A DNA stretch of 57,757 nucleotides from Lachnospiraceae bacterium. Lineage in GTDB: Bacteria; Bacillota; Clostridia; Lachnospirales; Lachnospiraceae. The stretch spans positions 1 through 57,757 of the forward strand of contig JAAUZX010000012.1 of assembly GCA_014804365.1 (NCBI GenBank). Direction: 5' to 3'. The notes under the pieces were generated by a model. The model did not search any database. It was not told the origin of the DNA and saw only the letters and a program-made list of their open reading frames with translations. Shown piece by piece: positions 41,426 through 49,330 of the stretch. The first letter of the stretch is position 1. Every line of letters starts with the position of its first letter. The translations under genes were made by a program, and so were the position numbers.

Positions 41426-41506
41426 ATGAATGAAATTTTAAAAGAGATTTTGGTCGGCATTTTTACAATGATAGTGGCGATAATAAATAAGGCTGGAGAG
41501 GGTTGA
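41426..41506 (+). CDS. 26-residue predicted membrane peptide
   Basis: ATG 41426 preceded by GAAGGTGG opens MNEILKEILVGIFTMIVAII, then NKAGEG and stop. The single hydrophobic helix with a short charged tail resembles type I toxin or holin-like peptides. No antisense RNA is evident, so it may equally be an unrelated membrane peptide. It is short and the evidence is only its composition and ribosome binding site. Confidence 0.4.
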   Translation: MNEILKEILVGIFTMIVAIINKAGEG

Positions 41507-41599
41507 CGGATGTATTTATGTAAATCGCATTTTTCTGGTTTTTATGGATTGAGGAAATCCATGAAAACGGCATAAGTAGGATGTGGAAACAAAATAAAG

Positions 41600-41640
41600 A
41601 AAATGGTATGGCTGGGAAGTGAATCCGGTCATGCCATTTT
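41600..41640 (+). terminator. Hairpin behind the recombination module
   Basis: AAAATGGTATGGCTGG (about 41600-41615) pairs with CCGGTCATGCCATTTT (41625-41640) with few mismatches, ending in T residues. It probably terminates transcription of the DUF932-DUF5688 run. The remaining sequence to 41840 shows no gene. Confidence 0.5.
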
Positions 41641-41840
41641 CCTCGAAAGAAACTATGAAAGGTCGTAATTATCAAGAATTTTGAGGGAGGATTGTACTGG
41701 ACAAAATATCAGGATCATCCTATCATGAATAATTAGGGGCGTGAAAATAGTGTGTTTACGGATTGGAATAAATACACAATTTCTGGATTGCGTGGTTTTT
41801 GTCTGCAAAAGCTATACATAAGACTATAGGGGGCGATGTT

Positions 41841-43247
41841 GTGGGATTAAGAAAAAGTTATTTGACGGCAGATGATCTGATAGACAAGAAAGGAAAAAGT
41901 GAATCAACTATAAAGGCGGAGAAAGATAAAAAGATAAGAACTTATAGAGGAGTGCTAAAAAAACTTGGGTTTACACCGCAAATGATCAGTTGGTATCGAA
42001 GTGGAAAAAATGGTAGTCTGGGTGGGGATTATATTTTTGCCTATGCCGATATGGAGGAGATAAATAATAAATTAAGAAGACTGTCTGCCATATCTGATAA
42101 GACAGATAAAGCACCTTCGTATTATAGTATGTGCGAGATAATTACTATTCTTCAGGAATTATTACCTTTTTCAAAAAAAGAATATGTAATGAGTAATTTG
42201 CCTAATGAACAAACAGAAGAAATTAAGAAACTTTTTTCTTTGATAAATGAAATGAAAACAATGAAGATTTTTAAGCACTACAAAGGCAGTTTGAAAACAA
42301 AAAATGAACTTAGCAAAATCTTTAACAATCTTGAGAAAATTGATAGATCCAAAGCTGTACTGTTAGATAATGCACAGGAATTAGCTGTAATGAAAGAAGC
42401 TGATGATTATGAATATAGGAAGAGAATAATTTGTGAGACAGTGGTTGCCTTTTTCCTGACAAGAATGAATAACAGGTACTTTCCAGAAACAAGTTTTTCG
42501 GCACAATACAATGACAAGAAACTTTATTTGATGGTCAAAAAGTGGTGCTTATTGTGGGTATGCCTTTTTGAAAGCATTAATGAACTACGGGATGCAGAAG
42601 AATTTTATAATATCTGCGAGCTTTTTGAGCGCTGCGGGAAGAATGAAGAATATAAGAAACAGTTTTTCCGCAACAGGATACCTATGGAGGACGAAATAGA
42701 AGAGGCATATAACAAGTTTCGGAAATTACCAATAGTCTTATTTGCTAGATATTATCGAAGAAAATATGATAATAAGAAATTGTTTCAAATGATATGCGAT
42801 CCTTCAAGTAAAGATTTGCTGAAGGAAGAGTATGAACCTGCAAATTTGTGGGAACGTCATAATTCTTGCAATAAGTTTGTGGAGTGTGTAGGGCAATGGA
42901 AGCGTGGGGAAATTTATGAAGAAGATATGATAAGCATGAAAGTGGAAGCGTTGCGTGAACTAGACATGATAACAAAATTTGTGCAAAACGGTGATAATTG
43001 TTTAGGAGAAGAGAATATTAGTCAAAATATAGCAGGAAAGGATGTTGAAGCTGACAGGAAAAAGTTTGTGGATTACTATAATAGATACAACAGTGATAGA
43101 AGAATTAGTAAAGAATGTCTTGAGTGTGTCTTTGATATAAAACATGAAAATGGGGGACTAATAACAGATTACATGCCATATGTGAAATTGAGTGAAAATT
43201 TTATGGAGAAGTCAATAGTGAATGAATGTGAATCGGAGAAGGAATAA
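41841..43247 (+). CDS. Uncharacterised 468-residue helical protein
   Basis: I do not recognise a family. The protein is mainly helical and charged, with HKTIGGD-like sequence upstream of the start and a repeated pattern of Glu, Lys and aromatic residues (YYSMCEIITILQELLPFSKKE, RIICETVVAFFLTRMNNRYFP). GTG 41841 is chosen because AGGGGGC is at proper distance; a longer frame starting at TTG 41799 is possible. A terminator overlaps its stop codon. It sits between the recombination module and the DUF927 ATPase and may be a replication or regulatory gene of the element. Confidence 0.55.
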   Translation: MGLRKSYLTADDLIDKKGKSESTIKAEKDKKIRTYRGVLKKLGFTPQMISWYRSGKNGSLGGDYIFAYADMEEINNKLRRLSAISDKTDKAPSYYSMCEIITILQELLPFSKKEYVMSNLPNEQTEEIKKLFSLINEMKTMKIFKHYKGSLKTKNELSKIFNNLEKIDRSKAVLLDNAQELAVMKEADDYEYRKRIICETVVAFFLTRMNNRYFPETSFSAQYNDKKLYLMVKKWCLLWVCLFESINELRDAEEFYNICELFERCGKNEEYKKQFFRNRIPMEDEIEEAYNKFRKLPIVLFARYYRRKYDNKKLFQMICDPSSKDLLKEEYEPANLWERHNSCNKFVECVGQWKRGEIYEEDMISMKVEALRELDMITKFVQNGDNCLGEENISQNIAGKDVEADRKKFVDYYNRYNSDRRISKECLECVFDIKHENGGLITDYMPYVKLSENFMEKSIVNECESEKE

Positions 43248-43266
43248 CTGCCTCTCCGATTTTTTA
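43232..43266 (+). terminator. Terminator overlapping the stop of the 468-residue gene
   Basis: ATCGGAGAAGG (43232-43242) pairs with CCTCTCCGAT (43251-43260) and is followed by six T. The stem begins inside the last codons. Confidence 0.8.
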
Positions 43267-43516
43267 CGCAAAAAATTAAAAAATTGAATGTTTTACAAAA
43301 AAAATGACTGGTTTGCGTAGATATTAGCAGATGATATTAATTTACCGTGATTGTAAAATATAAGTAGGAAATTTCCAAAGACAGCAACAAAAATTAATTT
43401 ATAGCATTTCAATGGGGTACAACAGGTAGAGACAGTGGGGATTAATTATTATACTTCTGTTAATAAATGTAAGCGTATCAGCTTGAGTTATTTAAGCTAT
43501 AGGGAGAGGAGATTAC

Positions 43517-45541
43517 ATGGAAAATATCAAACATGAAGAACGGGAGAAAGAGAGCGGGCTCTGTGAGAGGAATGGAGTATCTATGACGTTGAAAAAGGTT
43601 GTTCGAGTGGAAAATCATTCAACTGAATTTCATATTATCTTACAGATAAAAGGCGAAAGTTATAAGTTGCTAATTGCTGAGACAGAGCTTTATCGGACAA
43701 AGTTTTTGCGGCATATTCCGCTGGGCGATATTGATGAATCAGAATTTTATAAGAAGATTCGCCAAGAGATTACAAATAAGCAATTTGACGAAAATAATAT
43801 TTGGTATCGGACAGAGCGGAATGGAATGCAAAGGATTAATGAACGGTGGATGTTTGTATTTTCTAACGGAGCCATTTCCGACACAGGGTTTACGGAAAAG
43901 ATATATTCTGGGATTGAAGGGTACTACATACCACCAGAAGCGGTTATGGATCAGGGAGAGGTAAAAGGGGTTATTAAAAGCCTTTTCCGGGAATTTAACC
44001 ATAATCCGAAAGTGTTCTACCCACTTTTCTTGCTAAATTTGATGGCGATCACAAGCGGTTACTTTAGAATGGTCGGCGAAGCCGGATTTATGAAAATTAC
44101 GCTCTGGCTAGCTGGCGCAAGTGGATCGGGAAAGACGGAGCTTGCGAAAGCGGTAGGGATTTATACATTCGCGGATAATGATCTGAATTGTAATGCCATA
44201 AGTGCGACAGCCAGAAGGAACTATGTCTTGAAATACTTGGGTGAATCTTCCGGCAGTGTGTTTCTCTTTGACGACGTCAAACGGGAAGCAGTGCGGGAGA
44301 GAAAAAACAGTGTTATGGCGAAAATTGATGATATCCTGCGGAGCGTATTTAGTGGCAGGCTGACGGATATAATCAGTATGAAGTTGACACCATCATTAAT
44401 CGATACCTGCGCGCTTATTACAGGCGAGTACATGCAGACACAAGAGTCTCAAAATGCCCGACTTTTGTACTTAGATGTAGATGGTTTCCTAAAGGAAGAA
44501 AAGAACTCAGAGGCCCTTCGTATCTTGCAGGGGAATCCGTTATGGGTCACAACAGTCTGCTGTGATTACATTAGATGGCTCCTAACAAAAATAGAAGATG
44601 ATGCTTTTCGGTCATCATTAAAGGATCATCTGGAAGCAATGAGGCGTGGGAAAAAGCAGTATATGAATATCAATAATGCTGCACGGCTCAATGAAAACAG
44701 GCATATGATTGAAATGTCCTATATTCTGTTGGAAAGGTACCTGCGGGAAAACAATTTGACGGAAGAATTTATCAGCAAATGCAGTAATGCAGCAACGTTA
44801 AGTATAGAGTCTCTTTGCAGTAACACATTTTCTCTACTGGGTGGAGAAGAAATGGTTGTTCAAAAGGCTGTGCATGAAGTAATGAAAAATTGCCGACTGC
44901 GAAAAGCCTGCTACCAAAATAGTCTAACATATTCAGACCGAGGATGCAAATACCGTCAAGATTATTTTATGCTGTACGCGGAGGATGATATCCTGTTTAT
45001 CGAGGATTATGAGGAATCCCTTGTGAGGAATACGCGGGGAGAGCATGATTTTAATGTTGGAAAATCATACATGATTATCAGGGAAGAAAGATTGATGCAG
45101 CTTTTGTATGACGCGATTAAAAAAATAATCAGTGAATATCCAGCTTTTTGTATTTCTGCGGATGAAATGATTAGCCATTTGCCTAGACTTTTGAAGCGAA
45201 TGCAGCTTATTTATAAGCAGCATCGGTCGGATGGGGACTGGGGAAGAACAGCAGTTAAATATCCGGTGTGTGAGGTGCAGCAAGAATGGACAGGGAAGTA
45301 TCAATGGGATGGAAAGGTAATGGAAGCTAGATGTATTGTAGAGTTTAAACCAGCGGTTCAGCTAAACGTAGAACATCCTTATTTTGAGTTTTTACTGGAG
45401 AGGCTTGAGGATGCAGAGTCGATAAAGATACTTCCGGATATAGAGTTGTTGTGTGATGTGCACAGGGAGAAAATGGATGAGGCTGAGATTTATAAAGTGC
45501 GAAAAGCGTTTATGAGTGGCAAGGCACTTTACAAAGAATAG
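43517..45541 (+). CDS. DUF927 ATPase, phage/plasmid replication-type helicase
   Basis: The 674-residue protein has a P-loop GASGSGKT at 200-207, a Walker B FLFDD shortly after and a DUF927 core (IPPEAVMDQGEVKGVIKSLF, then YVLKYLGESSGSVFLFDDV). DUF927 proteins are helicase-like ATPases found in integrative elements, often with a primase-like N-terminal part, and probably start replication. It lies ahead of the excisionase-integrase pair and is followed by them at 12 bases. Start ATG 43517 follows GGGAGAGGAG. Confidence 0.8.
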   Translation: MENIKHEEREKESGLCERNGVSMTLKKVVRVENHSTEFHIILQIKGESYKLLIAETELYRTKFLRHIPLGDIDESEFYKKIRQEITNKQFDENNIWYRTERNGMQRINERWMFVFSNGAISDTGFTEKIYSGIEGYYIPPEAVMDQGEVKGVIKSLFREFNHNPKVFYPLFLLNLMAITSGYFRMVGEAGFMKITLWLAGASGSGKTELAKAVGIYTFADNDLNCNAISATARRNYVLKYLGESSGSVFLFDDVKREAVRERKNSVMAKIDDILRSVFSGRLTDIISMKLTPSLIDTCALITGEYMQTQESQNARLLYLDVDGFLKEEKNSEALRILQGNPLWVTTVCCDYIRWLLTKIEDDAFRSSLKDHLEAMRRGKKQYMNINNAARLNENRHMIEMSYILLERYLRENNLTEEFISKCSNAATLSIESLCSNTFSLLGGEEMVVQKAVHEVMKNCRLRKACYQNSLTYSDRGCKYRQDYFMLYAEDDILFIEDYEESLVRNTRGEHDFNVGKSYMIIREERLMQLLYDAIKKIISEYPAFCISADEMISHLPRLLKRMQLIYKQHRSDGDWGRTAVKYPVCEVQQEWTGKYQWDGKVMEARCIVEFKPAVQLNVEHPYFEFLLERLEDAESIKILPDIELLCDVHREKMDEAEIYKVRKAFMSGKALYKE

Positions 45542-45553
45542 GAGGATAATATT

Positions 45554-45745
45554 ATGGCGAAAATGCAATCGTGCTTATACTATACAGCACAAGAGGTTAT
45601 GGAACTTCTGGGAGTTTCAAGGGCAAAAGCGTATAAGCTGGTCAAGGAACTTAACGAGGAGCTAGCGGCAAAAGGATACATCGTTACCGCAGGAAAAATT
45701 CCCAAAAAGTTTCTCGCAGAGCGGTTATATGGAATGACAATTTAA
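45554..45745 (+). CDS. Excisionase/AlpA-like regulatory protein
   Basis: The 63-residue protein contains YYTAQEVMELLGVSRAKAYKLVKELNEEL, a winged-helix helix-turn-helix as in excisionases and AlpA-type regulators. GGAGGATAATATT is directly before the ATG. It lies 58 bases before the integrase, and excisionases commonly are next to their integrase. Confidence 0.85.
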   Translation: MAKMQSCLYYTAQEVMELLGVSRAKAYKLVKELNEELAAKGYIVTAGKIPKKFLAERLYGMTI

Positions 45746-45803
45746 TTTCATGATCCCCAAGGGAAAATATCTCTTGGGGATTCCATTCAGAGGAGGCGAT
45801 AAG

Positions 45804-46901
45804 ATGACAGTCACAAAAAATGAAAAAGGACTATGGGATGTCCAGTTTTACTATAAAGACTACAGGGGTAAAAATATAAAAAAGCACAAGCGTAATTTTA
45901 AAACCAAAAGGGAAGCTGTTGAATGGGCGGGTAAGTATATTGACCAGCAGTCCCATAATCTGGATATGAAATTTTCGTCTTTTTATCAACTATACCGAGA
46001 GGATATGGCAACACGCTTGCGGGAAAATACTGTCCGTACAAAAGAATATATCACAGAGCTAAAAATTTTACCATATTTTGGGGAGAAGAAAATATCGCGT
46101 ATTACGGCGGCAGATATACGCCGCTGGCAGAACAGCCTTATGAAACAGGGATATTCCCCTACCTATTTAAAGACGATCAACAACCAGCTTAGCGCGATAT
46201 TTAATTATGCCGTAAAATATTACGATCTGCCCAAAAACCCTTGCGCTCAGGCTGGCTCCATGGGAAAGGGAAGAGCGGCGGAAATGCAGTTTTGGACACA
46301 GGAAGAATTTGAGGCTTTTATTGAATGCATTAAAGACAAGCCCGTCCCATATTATGCATTCCTCACGCTTTATTGGACGGGAGTCCGTCTTGGAGAATTG
46401 CTTGCCCTCACCCTAGCAGACTTTGACGCGGGGAAAAAGACTTTGTCCATTACTAAATCCTACCAGAGAATTAACGGTAAGGATGTAATTACGGAGCCGA
46501 AAACACCAAAAGGAAAAAGGACAATTACGCTGCCGGATTTCTTTGTGGCGCAATTAGAAGATTATGTAAGCAGGCTGTATGGCATGATGCCAAATGACAG
46601 ACTGTTCCTGACCACAAAATCCTGTTTGGAGAAAGAAATGAACAGGGGGACGGAGTTATCCGGGGTGAAAAAAATCAGGATACATGATCTGCGACACAGC
46701 CATGCTTCGTTGCTGATTTCAAAATTGGGTGTACAGCCCAAACTTGTGTCGGAGAGGCTGGGACATGAGAAAATCCAGACGACGCTTGATACATATTCCC
46801 ATTTGTACCCGGATCAGTCACGGGATGTTGCAAACCAGTTAGACGGGCTTATGGATGAATTTGATGGGAAGGAAGGAGATAACGATGCCGGGGAAACATA
46901 A
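45804..46901 (+). CDS. int: Tyrosine recombinase/integrase
   Basis: The 365-residue protein has an N-terminal arm-binding domain (VTKNEKGLWDVQFYYKDYRG), a SAM-like core-binding domain (TAADIRRWQNSLMKQGYSPTY) and a catalytic domain with Arg195 (TGVRLGE), His294-x-x-Arg297 (HDLRH), His321 (LGHEK) and the nucleophile Tyr331. The residues are intact. It should integrate and excise the element by recombination at att sites. ATG 45804 is chosen from AGAGGAGG. The guaA-side repeats at 31752/51822 are the likely targets. Confidence 0.95.
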   Translation: MTVTKNEKGLWDVQFYYKDYRGKNIKKHKRNFKTKREAVEWAGKYIDQQSHNLDMKFSSFYQLYREDMATRLRENTVRTKEYITELKILPYFGEKKISRITAADIRRWQNSLMKQGYSPTYLKTINNQLSAIFNYAVKYYDLPKNPCAQAGSMGKGRAAEMQFWTQEEFEAFIECIKDKPVPYYAFLTLYWTGVRLGELLALTLADFDAGKKTLSITKSYQRINGKDVITEPKTPKGKRTITLPDFFVAQLEDYVSRLYGMMPNDRLFLTTKSCLEKEMNRGTELSGVKKIRIHDLRHSHASLLISKLGVQPKLVSERLGHEKIQTTLDTYSHLYPDQSRDVANQLDGLMDEFDGKEGDNDAGET

Positions 46902-47328
46902 GGAAGCAACAATCGCTTTCCGTCCCAGTGCATGGGCGAGGGCAATCATAGAACAAAGAGCCGCGTTAAGCGGATTGTACAAAAAAGATTTTATTACAAG
47001 AAGCTGTGTATATTCCCATATTGCCGTAGTTGGCAAGAAGGAGAATATACAGCGCATCTTGGATGCTTTACAGGAAATGCAGATAGTCATGAAAGAGATC
47101 GCTGGACAGATTCAGTCCGGCGATTTCCCATTGTCAGAGGAAGGATATAGGGAATTAAAAAATGACTATCTGGCACTTGTGCTGACAGTTGTTGACATTG
47201 CGGATGGGGCCTCCTACCTGTTTGGAAAAGAGAGTCCGGCAGATCGGAGGAACTGGAAAGCAGAGTTGGAATTGGAGCAGTACCGCCATGTGCTGGAACT
47301 GGATAGGGTAAATAATGAGCCGGATTGA
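46885..47328 (+). CDS. Helical mobilisation-like protein (MobC-type pattern)
   Basis: The 147-residue protein begins ATIAFRPSAWARAIIEQRAALSGLYKKDFITRSCVYS, the pattern of mobilisation proteins (ribbon-helix-helix followed by helices), and ends in a long charged helix. It overlaps the integrase by 17 bases with GGAAGGAG upstream. In related elements similar genes stand next to integrases; function is uncertain, possibly DNA-bridging or transfer. Confidence 0.55.
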   Translation: MPGKHKEATIAFRPSAWARAIIEQRAALSGLYKKDFITRSCVYSHIAVVGKKENIQRILDALQEMQIVMKEIAGQIQSGDFPLSEEGYRELKNDYLALVLTVVDIADGASYLFGKESPADRRNWKAELELEQYRHVLELDRVNNEPD

Positions 47329-47479
47329 GGCAGCTTGGAAAGAGACGGAAAAAATTACACTTTTTATGGATTGAGTGGATTACTGGAATCCAAAATTGCA
47401 GGGCGTAAAAGCGATGCAATTTTGAATTGTTTTCTGGCTGCCCGATGGGTATAATGTAGATAAGGAAAGGAATATCAAT

Positions 47480-48406
47480 ATGCAGAAAAGGACACCTGAT
47501 TATGACAATGTATTTAAAACAATGAAGATGAAACATAAGAGATTATTTGTTTCTGTCATTAATGATGTTTTTGACAGGGATTACCCAAAGGATGTAAAAG
47601 TAGAGGTTTTACCTTCGGAGGGTTACCTGACGGAAAATGAAACGGCAGATGGAAGCAAGGAGATAGAGAAACAGATTTCTGACTTTTTGCTTAAGATAGG
47701 CGGGGAGATATATCTTTTGGAGTGCCAGAGCTACGATGACGGTTCTATGGCAATCCGGATAGCGGAATATGCTTTTATTGTTGCCAGACAGTTTGCGGTA
47801 TGGGATATTGGACATGCGACGGTTCCAATGCCGCAGTTTTCGGTAATCTATATTAAGAGAACGGATAAGACCCCCAAAACAACTACGATTACCTTTGCTT
47901 TTCCGGACGGGCAGACGGTAGACTATAAGTCCGATAATGTGATTCTTGAAAATCTGACTAAAGAATATATTGTTGAAAAGAGATTGTTTCCGTATATTCC
48001 ATTTTATATTGCCAGATATGAGAAAGAAATTGCTTCGGAAGAAAATATCGAAAAAGTCATTGAAGAACTGACGTATTTTAAGGATGAAATGATACGTCTG
48101 CATCAAGAGCAAGAATTATCAAACGATGAGTTGATAGATCTGAAAGGATTTGTAAACACTATCATTACACATATTGCAAATGGAAATAAGAATGAAGAAA
48201 GGTTGGTGAATATTATGGGTGGAACTGTTATTGAAACGGAATCTGAAAAATTGATGCGCCGGGGGGCTGCAAAGATGATTGTTGAACTTGGGCAGGAGGA
48301 CGGACTTGATGATGTAGCGATTGTAAAGCGGATGCAGGAGAAGATTGGTTTGTCTTTGGAACAAGCAATGGCTTATTTAGAGCAATATGGAAAACAGCTT
48401 GTGTAA
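47480..48406 (+). CDS. Rpn/PD-(D/E)xK nuclease family transposase-like protein
   Basis: The 308-residue protein has TPDYDNVFKTMKMKHKRLFVSVINDVF and FLLKIGGEIYLLECQSYDDGSMAIRIAEYAF, the typical PD-(D/E)xK core (Glu-x-Gln) of the recombination-promoting nuclease/transposase family (Rpn, COG5464). These bind DNA and promote RecA-independent recombination. The C-terminal LMRRGAAKMIVELGQEDGLDD is a common extension. A possible TATAAT is at 47450-47455. It is on the right side of the mobile element. Confidence 0.85.
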   Translation: MQKRTPDYDNVFKTMKMKHKRLFVSVINDVFDRDYPKDVKVEVLPSEGYLTENETADGSKEIEKQISDFLLKIGGEIYLLECQSYDDGSMAIRIAEYAFIVARQFAVWDIGHATVPMPQFSVIYIKRTDKTPKTTTITFAFPDGQTVDYKSDNVILENLTKEYIVEKRLFPYIPFYIARYEKEIASEENIEKVIEELTYFKDEMIRLHQEQELSNDELIDLKGFVNTIITHIANGNKNEERLVNIMGGTVIETESEKLMRRGAAKMIVELGQEDGLDDVAIVKRMQEKIGLSLEQAMAYLEQYGKQLV

Positions 48407-48444
48407 CATAATGAATTGGTTGTAATAACAAGAGGATTTTAAGT

Positions 48445-48488
48445 AGAAGGAAGTATTTCCGTTAAAGATGAAATACTTCCTTCTTTGC
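48445..48488 (+). terminator. Terminator of the Rpn gene
   Basis: The 15-base arms at 48445-48459 and 48470-48484 are perfectly complementary (AGAAGGAAGTATTTC with its reverse complement), followed by TTTG. Confidence 0.8.
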
Positions 48489-48494
48489 GTGAAA

Positions 48495-48830
48495 AGGAGA
48501 ATTTAAATGTTAAAAAAATGTTACATCAATAGATCTTTTTAACAAGATTAAATACATCCTAAAAGAAAAAGGTAAGTTGACGGAGTTTCTGGATTATGGG
48601 GACATATCGCGCTGATTCCGATAAAAACCTATGAATTTTATTTGAAAAGCAATCTTGTCTATGGAGCAGCGGGAGATTTATCTGGTCCTGTGGATAGAGT
48701 ATTTTGTAGATCACGAAAAGTGTACAAGCAGTTAGCAGATTGAAAACCACAAATTATCAACGCGTGCCAAAGTGGAACATCCCTATCTGAGTGTAAAACT
48801 GGTTTGGCCATAAAAACAGTACTGTGGAAT
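48495..48830 (+). pseudogene. Degenerate coding remnant between Rpn gene and NLR module
   Basis: Two frames carry coding-like stretches interrupted by stops: KIKYILKEKGKLTEFLDYGD, and farther GHIALIPIKTYEFYLKSNLV with GAAGDLSGPVDR, with a shift between them near 48610. A third piece, KVEHPYLSVKL, occurs after a stop. The pieces look like one frame-shifted gene. I do not recognise the protein. The rest of the gap to 49111 contains only the NLR-module promoter. Confidence 0.3.
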
Positions 48831-49047
48831 TTGGAAAAATCTAAACAGATTTCATGTGCTTTTAATAATCAGCGTTTACCTAGAGCCTTTAGCTTGCCCT
48901 CATTTTGCCTTGAAATTGGTTCGGATGTTTTTTATTGTTGAGAAGATAAAATAGGTATCTGAGGGAAATTAGAGTTTATAGACGGCTTACTGACTATAAA
49001 AAATCAGGCTCTATTTGCGTGGTCGGTTATCTGAGTGTCTGTTTAAG

Positions 49048-49076
49048 TTGCGCTCAGGTTTAACTAATATTATAAT
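49048..49076 (+). promoter_or_regulatory. Promoter of the NLR module
   Basis: TTGCGC (49048-49053) and TATAAT (49071-49076) are 17 bases apart. The first gene starts at 49112 with AAAGGGG before its ATG. Confidence 0.55.
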
Positions 49077-49111
49077 ATGAATAGATAGAGAAAGATAAAG
49101 GGGAAAGCAGA

Positions 49112-49330
49112 ATGGAGATATTTAATATTGTCTGTGGAGTGTGTTCTATAGTTGGCTTGTTGGTGTCGCTTTTCACGGCCGGTAAAGTAATCAAGATTTC
49201 AAAGACCTATGATTGTGATAATAAAAATGACCATTCCAAAGTAATTAATAGTGGCAAAAGAAATACATATAATGGTTCATATGCAGGGAGGGATAGCATA
49301 AATGGGACCAGAAATAGTGAACAAAAATAA
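49112..49330 (+). CDS. Small membrane protein, partner of the NLR-like protein
   Basis: The 72-residue protein has one N-terminal membrane helix (IFNIVCGVCSIVGLLVSLFT, about residues 3-22), then a basic stretch and a C-terminal segment NTYNGSYAGRDSINGTRN (51-68). The last segment resembles residues 7-27 of the following protein (HGDYVGHDNITVN), the short Gly-Asp-rich pattern seen at the ends of conflict-system proteins. It overlaps the next gene by 29 bases, so translation is coupled. I infer a membrane anchor that binds the NLR through the shared motif. Confidence 0.65.
   Translation: MEIFNIVCGVCSIVGLLVSLFTAGKVIKISKTYDCDNKNDHSKVINSGKRNTYNGSYAGRDSINGTRNSEQK

Noticed and set aside
37797-47328. 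Complete prophage
   Set aside because: Recombination and integrase genes are present but no capsid, terminase, portal, tail or lysis genes; relaxase and MobC-like genes point to a mobilisable element.
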